A stretch of 32,546 bases of DNA. Origin: an uncultured Gammaproteobacteria bacterium. Lineage in GTDB: Bacteria > Pseudomonadota > Gammaproteobacteria > GCA-001735895. The position numbers and the translations under genes are program-made. The first letter of the stretch is position 1. Each line of letters starts with the position of its first letter. The notes under the pieces are model-generated. The model was given only the letters and a program-made list of their open reading frames with translations, was not told the origin of the DNA and did no database searches. The DNA is taken from the NCBI GenBank assembly GCA_937894085.1, contig CALCSG010000553.1, forward strand, positions 1 to 32,546, in the 5' to 3' direction. Of the stretch, positions 1-8,309 are shown piece after piece.

Positions 1-930
1 GGTGTTAAATTAAAGGGTGCTGATAAAGTAGCTCGTATACCTATCAAAGTAGTGCCTAGTACTAACGTTCAGAGGAAACCTTCCTGGATCAGGGCCAAGG
101 CTCCGACCAGTGACCTGGTGAAGCAACTGAAGAGCACCTTGCGCGAAAATAATCTGTATACGGTTTGTGAAGAAGCGGCCTGCCCAAATCTGGGAGAATG
201 TTTCTCTAAAGGCACTGCCACTTTTATGATTATGGGTGATATCTGTACCCGTCGATGTCCTTTCTGCGATGTCGGACACGGGCGCCCCAATCCGCTGGAT
301 GAAGATGAGCCTTATAATGTTGCAAAAACGATTCACAACATGAAATTACGTTACGTGGTAATAACGTCAGTGGATCGTGATGATTTACGTGATGGAGGAG
401 CGTTGCATTTTGTTAAATGTATCGATGAAATTCGACGGCTGAATCCAGATATTCAGATTGAAATTTTAACCCCGGATTTCAGAGGGCGAATGGATATCGC
501 GCTGGATATTCTGACTCGTTCTCCGCCGGATGTCTTTAATCATAATCTCGAATCAGTGCCCCGCCTGTATAAAAAAGTACGTCCTGGTGCGGATTATATG
601 TGGTCTCTGGAATTACTACAGAGCTTTAAACAGCTATACCCTTCGGTGCCAACCAAGTCAGGCATTATGCTTGGGCTAGGTGAAGAAATGGATGAAGTTG
701 AGCAGGTGTTACGTGATATGCGCGCGCATGAGGTGAATATGTTGACTCTGGGCCAATATTTACAGCCCAGTCGGGATCATCTTGCGGTAGAGAGGTTTGT
801 GACACCTGATGAGTTTAAACAACTGGAGGAACTGGCTTACGGGCTTGGTTTTGATCAGGTCGCTAGCGGACCGATGGTGCGTTCTTCGTATCATGCTGAT
901 TTACAGGCGAGTGAAGTTTTAAACTCATAA
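1..930 (+). CDS. lipA: Lipoyl synthase LipA (5' end outside window)
   Basis: Radical SAM enzyme that inserts two sulfurs into octanoyl groups on lipoyl-dependent enzymes, completing protein lipoylation in the cytoplasm. The reading frame is open from base 1 and the residues before the GTG at 52 ([16 protein letters not shown]) match the usual LipA N-terminus, so the true start lies upstream and only a few codons are missing. The auxiliary cluster motif CX4CX5C ([12 protein letters not shown], bases about 166-201) is followed by the radical SAM motif CX3CX2C (CTRRCPFC, about 244-267). The C-terminal RSSYHAD, with the serine that ligates the auxiliary cluster, is present. The gene ends at TAA 928-930. 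lipB normally lies nearby and may be just upstream. Identification is very secure. Confidence 0.98.
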   Translation, partial: GVKLKGADKVARIPIKVVPSTNVQRKPSWIRAKAPTSDLVKQLKSTLRENNLYTVCEEAACPNLGECFSKGTATFMIMGDICTRRCPFCDVGHGRPNPLDEDEPYNVAKTIHNMKLRYVVITSVDRDDLRDGGALHFVKCIDEIRRLNPDIQIEILTPDFRGRMDIALDILTRSPPDVFNHNLESVPRLYKKVRPGADYMWSLELLQSFKQLYPSVPTKSGIMLGLGEEMDEVEQVLRDMRAHEVNMLTLGQYLQPSRDHLAVERFVTPDEFKQLEELAYGLGFDQVASGPMVRSSYHADLQASEVLNS

Positions 931-1028
931 GTAATAAATGTAGCAATATTAGTTTTTTCTGATACAACTAGTAAGATAATTATTATTATCAACAATAAGT
1001 GTTGCAAACACGGTTAACAGGAGAAACT

Positions 1029-2474
1029 ATGAATATAAGAAATAATCCCGGGTGGATTTTTTTACTAATAACAATCGGGTTTTTTTTTCCGATTAGCAGT
1101 TTTGCATCCACAGCAGGTGAAACCCTGGATCTTACCCAACATTGGGTGGGTTATAGCGCTATCGCAATTTTTGCTTTCGCATACCTGCTGGTCATGGCCG
1201 AAGAATTCATGCACCTGCGTAAATCCAAGCCGGTTATTCTGGCTGCCGGTCTGATCTGGATTTTAGTGGCCTATGTGTATGCACAGCATGGTGATACACA
1301 CACTGCTGAAATCGCAATCCGTCATAATATTCTGGAATACTCCGAACTGTTCCTGTTCCTGCTGGTGGCGATGACTTATATCAATGCGATGGAAGAGCGG
1401 CTGGTATTCGATAAGCTTAAGTCCTGGCTGGTGAGTAAGGGGTTTACCCTGCGTCAGTTATTCTGGATTACCGGTATCATTGCTTTTTTTCTATCACCCA
1501 TTGCGGATAACCTGACCACCGCCTTATTAATGTGTGCGGTGGTCATGTCAGTAGGCGGTGATAATAAAAAATTCATACTTTTGGCGTGTATCAATATTGT
1601 GGTTGCCGCCAATGCTGGTGGCGCATTTAGCCCGTTCGGCGATATCACCACGTTGATGGTGTGGCAGAAAGGATTAATTGATTTCTGGACTTTCTTTAGC
1701 CTGTTTATTCCGTCGGTGGTTAATTTTGTGGTTCCAGCAGCGATTATGTCGTTTGCCGTGTCAACCGATAAACCGGATGTGAAAGACGAAGCGGTAGAGA
1801 TGAAAAAGGGGGCGATGGTCATCGTCGGTTTATTTGTACTTACCATTATCACCGCCGTCAGTTTTCATAACTTTATGCATTTACCACCGGTAGCCGGCAT
1901 GATGACTGGTCTCAGTTATTTAATGTTTTATGCGTTTTACCTGAAAAAATCTGGTCATAGCCAAAAGAAAGTTTTCCTTTCACAGGCCGAAGACAACAGT
2001 GTTTCTGCGCACAGTGACACTCAGTTTGATGATACTTACGAAATTTTTAATAAGGTCAAAAGAGCCGAGTGGGACACGCTGTTTTTCTTTTACGGAGTCA
2101 TTTTGTGTGTGGGTGGACTAGGGTTAATCGGTTATCTGGCAATGGCATCAGAGTTTATGTATATCGACCTGGGACCAACGACCGCGAATATCATGGTGGG
2201 TGTGCTATCAGCAATTGTCGATAATATTCCGGTTATGTTTGCAATCTTAACTATGAATCCAGAAATGTCACAGGGGCAATGGTTGCTGGCGACATTAACA
2301 GCCGGTGTCGGTGGTAGTATGTTGTCTATTGGTTCTGCTGCCGGTGTTGCCCTGATGGGACAGGCTCGTGGCTATTATACGTTTTTTGGACATTTAAAGT
2401 GGTTGCCGGTTATTGCACTGGGTTATGTGGCCAGTATTTATGCTCACTTCTGGGTTAATGCAGCACTTTTTTAA
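1029..2474 (+). CDS. nhaD: Na+/H+ antiporter NhaD
   Basis: Inner-membrane sodium/proton antiporter of the NhaD family (ion transporter superfamily), about 481 residues with roughly a dozen hydrophobic segments and a cleavable-looking N-terminal segment ending near SSFAS. Two related halves show the repeated Asp-Asn signature: SPIADNLTTALL in the first half and SAIVDNIPVMFA in the second. The family-typical stretches SPFGDITTLMVWQ and GSMLSIGSAAGVALMGQ are present. A GTG at 999 is in frame, but the ATG at 1029 is chosen because an AGGAG box (1019-1023) sits five bases before it and the signal-like segment begins there. NhaD proteins serve salt and alkali tolerance. The gene is followed by a strong hairpin shared with convergent ndk. 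A 16-bp AT-rich dyad (GATAAT/ATTATC, 975-990) lies upstream; its role is unknown. Confidence 0.95.
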   Translation: MNIRNNPGWIFLLITIGFFFPISSFASTAGETLDLTQHWVGYSAIAIFAFAYLLVMAEEFMHLRKSKPVILAAGLIWILVAYVYAQHGDTHTAEIAIRHNILEYSELFLFLLVAMTYINAMEERLVFDKLKSWLVSKGFTLRQLFWITGIIAFFLSPIADNLTTALLMCAVVMSVGGDNKKFILLACINIVVAANAGGAFSPFGDITTLMVWQKGLIDFWTFFSLFIPSVVNFVVPAAIMSFAVSTDKPDVKDEAVEMKKGAMVIVGLFVLTIITAVSFHNFMHLPPVAGMMTGLSYLMFYAFYLKKSGHSQKKVFLSQAEDNSVSAHSDTQFDDTYEIFNKVKRAEWDTLFFFYGVILCVGGLGLIGYLAMASEFMYIDLGPTTANIMVGVLSAIVDNIPVMFAILTMNPEMSQGQWLLATLTAGVGGSMLSIGSAAGVALMGQARGYYTFFGHLKWLPVIALGYVASIYAHFWVNAALF

Positions 2475-2493
2475 AGGCTTTTGACCGCTATTT

Positions 2494-2523
2494 AAAAAGC
2501 CGCGAATTTTCGCGGCTTTTTTT
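2494..2523. terminator. Bidirectional intrinsic terminator (nhaD / ndk)
   Basis: A perfect 13-bp stem with arms AAAAAGCCGCGAA (2494-2506) and TTCGCGGCTTTTT (2509-2521) has a 2-nt loop as drawn (it would open to about 4-6 nt). It carries a T-run on the plus strand and an A-run before the stem, so it can stop transcription from nhaD and from the convergent ndk. Confidence 0.93.
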
Positions 2524-2554
2524 GTTAACTGATTTTTTCAGGCTGAAATAATTA

Positions 2555-2986
2555 TCAGCGTATACGGTCACACAAATCTTCATCTGCAAAAAAATAAGCA
2601 ATTTCAATTTTGGCGGTATCTGGACCGTCAGAACCATGTACGGCATTCTCATCAATAGTCGATGCAAAATCAGCACGTATTGTTCCCGCTGAAGCCTCTG
2701 CAGGGTTAGTTGCTCCCATTACTTCACGATGAGCGTTGATGGCGTTTTCACCTTCCAGTACCTGTACCATAACGGGGCCGGAGATCATGAAATCCACCAG
2801 GTCATTAAAGAAAGGTCGTTCCTTATGCACGGCATAAAAACCTTCAGCTTTATCACGGCTGAGTTGCATCATTCTGGCAGCGATAATTTGCAGGCCCGCT
2901 TTCTCAAAGCGGCTATAGATTTCACCGATTACATTTTTGCCGACAGCATCCGGTTTGATAATAGACAGGGTTCTTTCAATATTCAT
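2555..2986 (-). CDS. ndk: Nucleoside diphosphate kinase
   Basis: Transfers the gamma phosphate of ATP to nucleoside diphosphates through a phosphohistidine intermediate, balancing NTP and dNTP pools. The 143-residue length is the normal bacterial size. The protein begins [17 protein letters not shown], with the nucleotide-binding Lys11. The active-site signature NAVHGSD places the phosphorylated histidine at residue 117. The start ATG is at 2986 on the minus strand; the Shine-Dalgarno is weak. The gene converges on nhaD, with a common terminator between them. Confidence 0.98.
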   Translation of the reverse strand: MNIERTLSIIKPDAVGKNVIGEIYSRFEKAGLQIIAARMMQLSRDKAEGFYAVHKERPFFNDLVDFMISGPVMVQVLEGENAINAHREVMGATNPAEASAGTIRADFASTIDENAVHGSDGPDTAKIEIAYFFADEDLCDRIR

Positions 2987-3313
2987 AAACAGTTCTCAGG
3001 GGTGATTGGGAAAGCGGCAAATTCTACGCAGTTTTGATGATTAGTAGAAAGTATCAGAATACATAATCATAGACATAGAAAAAATAACCAGGTTACAACT
3101 TCTTTCTGTCAACCCGTGAGTAGACGGCCTGCAGGAGTTAGCAAATGGAATTCATGTTAGCAACTATTAGCGGCCTTTCATGCTCAACTCTGCATTTCCA
3201 GGGTTAATCAAATAAAAGGTAAATATTGCCTGAAAAAAATCTAAATTTCATCTGGTAACAGCTGCTCTGATTCGCCATAATCGCGCTCCTTTTCCTGCAG
3301 AGATAACCTTTTT

Positions 3314-4219
3314 ATGTGGTTCCGTAATTTACAGATTTACCTACTATCAGAAACTTTTGAAGCGTCGGCAGAAGAGCTGCACGAGGCCCTGCTGGAAAAA
3401 GCTTTTAAACCCTGTCAGGGGCTGGATACATTTAGAGTGGGCTGGACAGCGCCACTGGGTAAGCACGGGGATCAGCTGGTGCATGCTACCAATGGACGCT
3501 TAATGTTATGTATGCGTCGTGAAGATAGAATTTTACCAGCCGCTGTTGTACGCGATGCGGTTGAAGAAAAAGTAGACGAAATTGAAGCTGCAGAAGCCCG
3601 CACAGTTGGCCGTAAAGAGAAAAGTGAGATTAAGGAAGAGGTTATCGTGGATTTTTTGCCACGCGCATTTACCAAATCCAGCCGCAGCTATGCGTATATT
3701 GATCCACAAAATAACTGGGTCATTTTAGACTGTACTACGGCAAATAAAGCCGAAGAGATTTTAAGCCTGATACGCGAGTCCCTTGGCTCATTTAAGATAA
3801 AGCCACTTGCTGTCAATAATGCGCCTTCTGCGGTAATGACAGACTGGGTTAAAAATAAAGCACCTGATGATTTGCTGGTTGAAGATGAATGCGAGCTTAA
3901 AGAGCCAGTTGAAAATGGCGGAGTGATTCGTATACGTGGTGTTGATCTGGGCAGTGACGAAGTCCAGCAGCACCTAAGTTCCGGTAAGGTTGTGTCAAAA
4001 TTAGCAATACAATGGCAGGAGCGCATTGCCTGTGTCCTGGTGGAAGATTTATCCATTAAAAGACTGAAATTTATGGATCTGGTAATGGAAGAAGCCGCTG
4101 ATACGGCGGCAGATGATGAAGTAATGCGATTCGATGCTGATTTTGCTTTGATGTCACTGGAAATTTCACGATTTATTCCAGCTTTATGTGAATATCTGGG
4201 TGGTGTTGATAAGAATTAA
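3314..4219 (+). CDS. rdgC: Recombination-associated protein RdgC
   Basis: DNA-binding ring protein of beta/gammaproteobacteria that restrains RecA-dependent recombination and is thought to protect DNA at the nucleoid. The 301-residue length is normal. The N-terminus MWFRNLQIYLL and internal blocks such as LPRAFTKSSRSYAYID, GGVIRIRGVDLGSDEV, GKVVSKLAIQWQERI and MRFDADFALMS follow the E. coli protein closely. The start is ATG 3314, after a leader with only a weak purine-rich box. Downstream, a MITE-like repeat separates the stop codon from a strong intrinsic terminator at 4463, so the insertion apparently landed in the original 3' untranslated region. Confidence 0.97.
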   Translation: MWFRNLQIYLLSETFEASAEELHEALLEKAFKPCQGLDTFRVGWTAPLGKHGDQLVHATNGRLMLCMRREDRILPAAVVRDAVEEKVDEIEAAEARTVGRKEKSEIKEEVIVDFLPRAFTKSSRSYAYIDPQNNWVILDCTTANKAEEILSLIRESLGSFKIKPLAVNNAPSAVMTDWVKNKAPDDLLVEDECELKEPVENGGVIRIRGVDLGSDEVQQHLSSGKVVSKLAIQWQERIACVLVEDLSIKRLKFMDLVMEEAADTAADDEVMRFDADFALMSLEISRFIPALCEYLGGVDKN

Positions 4220-4224
4220 TTTTA

Positions 4225-4447
4225 ATGGCTCTGAATGAAAATCATGTAATGTCGTCATTGCGTCCATTGGTTCGGTAAACGGTGCTCCATGCACCACTAC
4301 TCCCGCATGCTTTTAGCGGGAATCCATCGAACAGCAGTTATTTATTAGCGTAATTGCTTCAATTTATAATGGATTCCGGCCAAATGCGTGGCGGAATGAC
4401 GCCGATAGTAAACAGAAACTATCTACATGATACTCCTACAGAGCCAT
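4225..4447. repeat. MITE-like inverted-repeat element, copy A
   Basis: A 223-bp non-coding element bounded by terminal inverted repeats. The left end begins ATGGCTCTGAATGAAAATC (4225) and the right end finishes ATACTCCTACAGAGCCAT (4447). The left arm differs from the better conserved copy B (30411-30591) at one position in the outer 25 bases; the right arm differs at about four. The direct repeat TAATTTTA flanks the element at 4217-4224 and 4449-4456, as expected for an 8-bp target duplication. Inside are nested dyads containing CCCGCATGC, GCGGGAATCCAT and ATGGATTCCGG. Copy A carries about 42 extra bases (4260-4301) within the otherwise conserved GTCATTCCCGC motif, and that insert has its own small hairpin (GGTGC/GCACC). 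There is no transposase, so it is non-autonomous. Confidence 0.82.
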
Positions 4448-4462
4448 ATAATTTTAATATGA

Positions 4463-4495
4463 CAGGGTGCCAGCAGGCACCCTGCCTTCTTTTTA
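4463..4495 (+). terminator. Intrinsic terminator for rdgC
   Basis: A perfect 9-bp stem with arms CAGGGTGCC (4463-4471) and GGCACCCTG (4476-4484) has loop AGCA and is followed by CCTTCTTTTT. It is the first terminator after rdgC but lies beyond the inserted repeat 4225-4447. Confidence 0.88.
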
Positions 4496-4619
4496 GGTCA
4501 TTTATATAATAAAAATGGATTGTTTCAGGGCTTTTTACCTGGTTTGTGTTTTATTTTAGTCATAGACTTTTTATTAAATGACTTTTATGCTGGCTATAAC
4601 TTTTTGTATTTCTTAAGTT

Positions 4620-6764
4620 ATGGCTCAAAGCAGCATCACCCAGAGGTTTATTCTATGTATTGTACTGATGTTGTTAGTCAGTGGGGTATATAGCAGTGAT
4701 TTGTCCGAGCGTCAGATTACAAACCTGTCTTCGTCAGAACAACTTAATGGCGATTTCGATGCGATAAAAAAGCGTGGTAAATTGCGCATTATCATTCCGG
4801 CCAATATAGGAGGAGGTCGGTATCTGCCACGTAACGGTTCACCGGTTAGCGAACAACATGAAATAGTCGAAGCTTTTGCACAGTTCCATCATTTAATTCC
4901 AGAACTGATTATTGCTGAAAATTTTGGCGATATGATTCCCGCACTGGCTGACGGGCGTGCTGATATTGTTGCAGGTAATTTAACTATTACTGAGGCTCGT
5001 CGCAAAAATATAGAATTTTCCATCCCTCTGGCGCATGTACGCGAAAAAATTCTGGTACAAAAAACTGATAAAAGTATTCAGACAGTGGCTGACTTAAATC
5101 ATAAACGGGTCATGGTTTCCAGTGATTCTACTTTCTGGGATGCTTTACAGTGGCTAAAGAAGAATAAATATAAAGACATTCAATTACTGGCCAGACCGGC
5201 AGGTATGCTGGATGAAGAAGAGCTCGACCTGCTGGCCAAAGGTGAAATTGATGCGACCATACGCGATAGTAATATCGTCGATATGTATTCTGGATACAGA
5301 GATGATTTTAAGGTCGCCACCAACTTTAGTGGACAAAGAGATATCGCCTGGGGGGTACGCAAGGAGGCGCCAGGCCTGTTATTAGCGCTAAATGAGTTCT
5401 TACAGCTGGAGCACATGACTGCTGACGACAGTGAGTTTTCTACCGATGGTTTCGATAGCATTAAAAAACGTAAAGTGTTACGAGTTTTGCTCAGAAATAA
5501 TGCTTCATCCTATTTTTTATACAAGGGAGAATTGCTTGGTTTTGAATATGAAATGGCAAAAGCATTTGCCAAATTTCATGGTTTACGTCTGCAAGTGATT
5601 GTGCCACCGACACATAAAGAACTGCTCGGTTGGCTGGTTGACGGAAAAGCCGATCTGGCTATTGGTTTTCTGGAGCCGACAGCCAGACGCAAAGCGCTGG
5701 GTATTGAGTTTTCTGAACCTTATAACTATGAATCACAACATATAGTGGTTAATGGCAAAAGCACTATAAATAAATTGCAGGATCTGGATTCGCACACGAT
5801 CAGTGTCAGGAAATCGAGTGCTTACTGGGAAACCCTAACGAAACTTAAACAGTCGGGCAGCAGGTTTACCTTAAAACCTGCTCCTGAAGATGTGGAAACT
5901 GAAGAACTGATTAAGGCCGTTGGTTCTAAAAAAATTGATTTAACTATGGCCGATGAGCATATTCTGGATATAGAGCTGGCAAAATCTGTACCGGTAAAAT
6001 CGGCTTTTACAATTGGAGAAAAACGTCCTCAGGCAGTTGCTATACGCAAACATAATAAAAAATTAATTAATGCGATTAATGCTTTTATAAAAAAAAATAA
6101 TAAAAGTGAATATTATAATGTGCTGTATAAAAAATATTTTAAAAGTCGAAAATCAATCTTAAAACTGGCTAAAGGACGCATCCACAATATCGGCGAAAAT
6201 AATTTGTCACCGTGGGATAATATAACGCGCAAATATGCAGAAAAATATGGTTTTGACTGGCGCTTGATTACCGCCCAAATGTATCAGGAAAGTCGCTTTG
6301 ATCCTAAAGTGAAATCGTTTGCAGGTGCAAAAGGATTGATGCAGTTGATGCCACAGACTGCCAAGTCGGTTGGGGTTACAAATCTTGAAAAACCGGAAAA
6401 TAGTATCAGGGGCGGGATAAAATACATGGACTGGTTACGTGACAGGTTTGATGAAAGCCTGCATGTTTCAGAGAGGTTGTGGTTCACGTTGGCCGCTTAT
6501 AATGCAGGGTATGGTCATGTGCAGGATGCTCAACGGCTGGCCAGTAAAAAAGGCTGGGACAAAAAACGCTGGTTTGATAATACAGAAAAAGCGATGTTGT
6601 TATTGTCCAGAAAAGATTATTCCAGTAAAGCAAGATATGGCTATGTGGATGGAGATGAACCGGTTCAGTATGTGAGAAGTATTCGTGACCGTTTCGAAGC
6701 GTATGCAAAACTTAATCAGAATAAAATATCACAACAGAACAGTTTAATTATTGCGCGCGAATAG
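4620..6764 (+). CDS. MltF-like lytic transglycosylase with two solute-binding domains
   Basis: A 714-residue envelope protein. An N-terminal hydrophobic signal (about residues 8-24) is followed by two tandem family-3 periplasmic solute-binding domains (about 50-262 and 280-510) and a C-terminal SLT-type lytic transglycosylase domain (about 530-665). Each binding domain starts with the same pattern (FDAIKKRGKLRI at 46, FDSIKKRKVLRV at 278), which suggests an internal duplication. The transglycosylase domain has the catalytic glutamate in QESRFDP (Glu557), the GLMQLMPQTA block (572-581) and AYNAG (626-630), so it is likely active in cleaving peptidoglycan to 1,6-anhydromuropeptides. E. coli MltF has one binding domain, so this is an extended relative. 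No lipobox cysteine is seen after the signal. The start is ATG 4620 with a poor Shine-Dalgarno. It appears to be transcribed alone. Confidence 0.88.
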   Translation: MAQSSITQRFILCIVLMLLVSGVYSSDLSERQITNLSSSEQLNGDFDAIKKRGKLRIIIPANIGGGRYLPRNGSPVSEQHEIVEAFAQFHHLIPELIIAENFGDMIPALADGRADIVAGNLTITEARRKNIEFSIPLAHVREKILVQKTDKSIQTVADLNHKRVMVSSDSTFWDALQWLKKNKYKDIQLLARPAGMLDEEELDLLAKGEIDATIRDSNIVDMYSGYRDDFKVATNFSGQRDIAWGVRKEAPGLLLALNEFLQLEHMTADDSEFSTDGFDSIKKRKVLRVLLRNNASSYFLYKGELLGFEYEMAKAFAKFHGLRLQVIVPPTHKELLGWLVDGKADLAIGFLEPTARRKALGIEFSEPYNYESQHIVVNGKSTINKLQDLDSHTISVRKSSAYWETLTKLKQSGSRFTLKPAPEDVETEELIKAVGSKKIDLTMADEHILDIELAKSVPVKSAFTIGEKRPQAVAIRKHNKKLINAINAFIKKNNKSEYYNVLYKKYFKSRKSILKLAKGRIHNIGENNLSPWDNITRKYAEKYGFDWRLITAQMYQESRFDPKVKSFAGAKGLMQLMPQTAKSVGVTNLEKPENSIRGGIKYMDWLRDRFDESLHVSERLWFTLAAYNAGYGHVQDAQRLASKKGWDKKRWFDNTEKAMLLLSRKDYSSKARYGYVDGDEPVQYVRSIRDRFEAYAKLNQNKISQQNSLIIARE

Positions 6765-7013
6765 GTGCTTAGTTTTAATAAACATTTCGTATCTATGCAG
6801 TAATAATAAAGTCAAAAGACATTCACCACGAAGCCACGAAGTACACGAAGAAAAACAAATGAGCATAAAAAGGTAACCAGATAAATCAGCACCTATCATA
6901 ATTTTGAAAAAACTTATCTGCATCTGTGTGATTACCAAGGGATAGTGTCGGTCTAATTACCGAGCGACTTTGTCGTAAGTAGCGTATCAGCCAGTTGCTA
7001 CACTGGCTATGGT
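6765..7013. other. Intergenic region with short repeats
   Basis: No convincing gene was seen. It contains three CACGAAG heptamers at 6827, 6835 and 6844 and a small perfect hairpin with arms AGCCAGT (6989-6995) and ACTGGCT (7002-7008). No terminator for the upstream transglycosylase gene is evident. Confidence 0.5.
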
Positions 7014-7301
7014 TTATGCACTTTTCTGCCAAGCTTGTGCTTTCGCTACTCTTAAGGCCGTGGTATTCATATTTTGCCGCAGCCATATACCACGTACACC
7101 GTTTGGACTTATATCAACACCCAGAGCGGCCGTGAGTTTCAAGGCCACCTTTTGCTGACCAAGATGAGGATGTTCGACTGAGAATTGCACAACGGCATCC
7201 TCGATCGCCTTATCCACGCTGTTTTTATAACGTATGTTAGGTGTTTCTTGTCCGACCCCTGAATTAAAATGATTACTGGATTGCGACTTCATTGACCGCA
7301 C
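7014..7301 (-). pseudogene. Transposase N-terminal helix-turn-helix remnant
   Basis: A 95-codon stretch whose middle and C-terminal parts (IEDAVVQFSVEHPHLGQQKV, ISPNGVRGIWLRQNM) resemble the DNA-binding N-terminal domain of IS481/ISNCY-type transposases, which typically read ALGQxRVAxELxxRGxxISPAGVRxVWxRH. The frame stops at 7014-7016 and no DDE catalytic domain follows in any minus-strand frame before the transglycosylase gene, so this is a decayed fragment. Its apparent GTG start at 7301 overlaps the promoter/operator of vapB and is probably not a real initiation site. No terminal inverted repeats of the original element could be recognised. Confidence 0.6.
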
Positions 7302-7330
7302 GTAAAATACGTGCTACAAATTTTCACGTG
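7293..7330 (+). promoter_or_regulatory. Probable vapB promoter with embedded operator palindrome
   Basis: A TTGACC -35 box (7293-7298) and a TACAAA -10-like box (7315-7320) are 16 bp apart. The spacer is almost exactly a perfect palindrome with arms GCACGTA (7298-7304) and TACGTGC (7308-7314) around AAA. A second CACGTG lies at 7325-7330, near the expected transcription start. Binding of an antitoxin or toxin-antitoxin complex here would block RNA polymerase, the usual autoregulation of such operons. The function is inferred. Confidence 0.6.
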
Positions 7331-7350
7331 TAGACAGTTAGGAAAATCAG

Positions 7351-7581
7351 ATGAAACAAAACATTACTTTATCCCTTGAAAAGGACATCATTCAAGGTGC
7401 TAAAGTGCTGGCAGCCAGAAAATCCACTTCAATCAGTGCATTGATAGCTGAAGAGCTTATTCGAATTGTGCAACAGGATAAGCGATACACACAAGCAAGG
7501 CTTGATGCGCTTGCTGATCTTGAACAAGGTTTTGAATTGGGTGGTAAACCTGCCAGTCGAGAATCACTTTATGAGCGATAA
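7351..7581 (+). CDS. VapB-type antitoxin (ribbon-helix-helix-like, DUF6364-like)
   Basis: A 76-residue protein starting MKQNITLSLEKDIIQGAKVL, the pattern of small ribbon-helix-helix DNA-binding antitoxins: a short beta strand (ITLSLEK), then helices. The charged C-terminal part (residues about 45-76) is the likely toxin-binding tail. The start ATG at 7351 follows an AGGAAAA box at 7340. It overlaps the downstream PIN toxin gene by 11 bp, which suggests translational coupling. The family name is a judgement from pattern; the pairing with a PIN protein makes the antitoxin role likely. Confidence 0.8.
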   Translation: MKQNITLSLEKDIIQGAKVLAARKSTSISALIAEELIRIVQQDKRYTQARLDALADLEQGFELGGKPASRESLYER

Positions 7582-7993
7582 GTTTTTTGTAGATACCAAT
7601 ATCCTCATATATGCCTATGATACGGAAGCTGAAAACAAACATTTGCGTTGCAAAAACATAATACGTGAACTTTGGAATGACGATAATGGAGTGATTAGTA
7701 CACAGGTCATGCAGGAATTCTACGTGAATGTCACCAGAAAAATTCCAACCCCACTGTCCTTAGAGCAAACCCGTAGAATATTGGCACAGTATGAGACCTG
7801 GCAAGTTGAAGTGATTGATGCTCCGTTAATAAATTTTGCCTCAAAAATACAGGAAAGAAACCGGTTATCATTCTGGGATTCTCTAATCATTGCTACCGCT
7901 ATCCAGGGAAATGTGAAAATTCTTTATAGTGAAGACTTGAATGTAGGACAAATAATTGAAGGGATTGAGATAGTTAACCCTATGCTTGCATAA
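7571..7993 (+). CDS. PIN-domain toxin (VapC-type ribonuclease)
   Basis: A 140-residue PIN-domain protein, probably an Mg2+-dependent RNase held inactive by the preceding antitoxin. The acidic active-site set is visible: Asp8 in FVDTNILIYAYD, Glu49 in MQEFYVN, Asp103 in FWDSLIIATA and Asp122 in YSEDLN. The frame is open further upstream to 7466, but that extension lies inside the antitoxin gene and lacks PIN features. The ATG at 7571 gives the normal N-terminus MSDKFFVDTN and an 11-bp overlap with the antitoxin gene. The cellular target (tRNA, rRNA or mRNA) cannot be told from the sequence. Confidence 0.9.
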   Translation: MSDKFFVDTNILIYAYDTEAENKHLRCKNIIRELWNDDNGVISTQVMQEFYVNVTRKIPTPLSLEQTRRILAQYETWQVEVIDAPLINFASKIQERNRLSFWDSLIIATAIQGNVKILYSEDLNVGQIIEGIEIVNPMLA

Positions 7994-8309
7994 CTGGGTC
8001 AAATACACGTTAAAACATCATCCTGTTGTTACTGCTTGCTGAATTTCATCAGTGTAGATCGAGTAGTAAACCATCTGAAACAGGAGATACGTCTACGTCC
8101 GGTTTGTGTTCATACTGTTCCCTATAGCTTGTCAGGGATGATCAAAAAACAGCACCTATTTGCCCCTATTACAGCGCACCATACCAATGGCAGCTTTTAG
8201 TGTATTCCTCTGTCGATCAGGCACTAAATAAAAAGGCATTTCTAAGTAGAGAGAATTTCATGATTAATAACAGTTAACCGGTTTTTCTGGTGGTATATCC
8301 AGGGGTTGT
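7994..8309. other. Intergenic region without recognisable gene
   Basis: It lies between the converging PIN toxin and transporter permease genes. A plus-strand frame is open for about 60 codons, ending in TAG at about 8200, but it has no good start and resembles nothing I recognise. No strong terminator was seen; CAGTTAA (8271-8277) and TTAACTG (8310-8316) form only a loose dyad. Confidence 0.4.

Noticed and set aside
999-1028. Upstream GTG start for nhaD
   Set aside because: It adds ten non-hydrophobic residues before the signal-like segment and lacks a ribosome-binding box, whereas ATG 1029 has AGGAG at the right distance.
3137-3163. Direct repeat GTTAGCAA between ndk and rdgC
   Set aside because: Two 8-bp copies 19 bp apart in a non-coding gap are compatible with chance, and no promoter element is tied to them.
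6827-6850. Three CACGAAG heptamers as regulator binding sites
   Set aside because: They are downstream of the transglycosylase gene and remote from any start codon; probably just repetitive sequence.
7466-7570. Upstream start for the PIN toxin
   Set aside because: This region is the antitoxin coding sequence in another frame, and the extension has no PIN-domain features.
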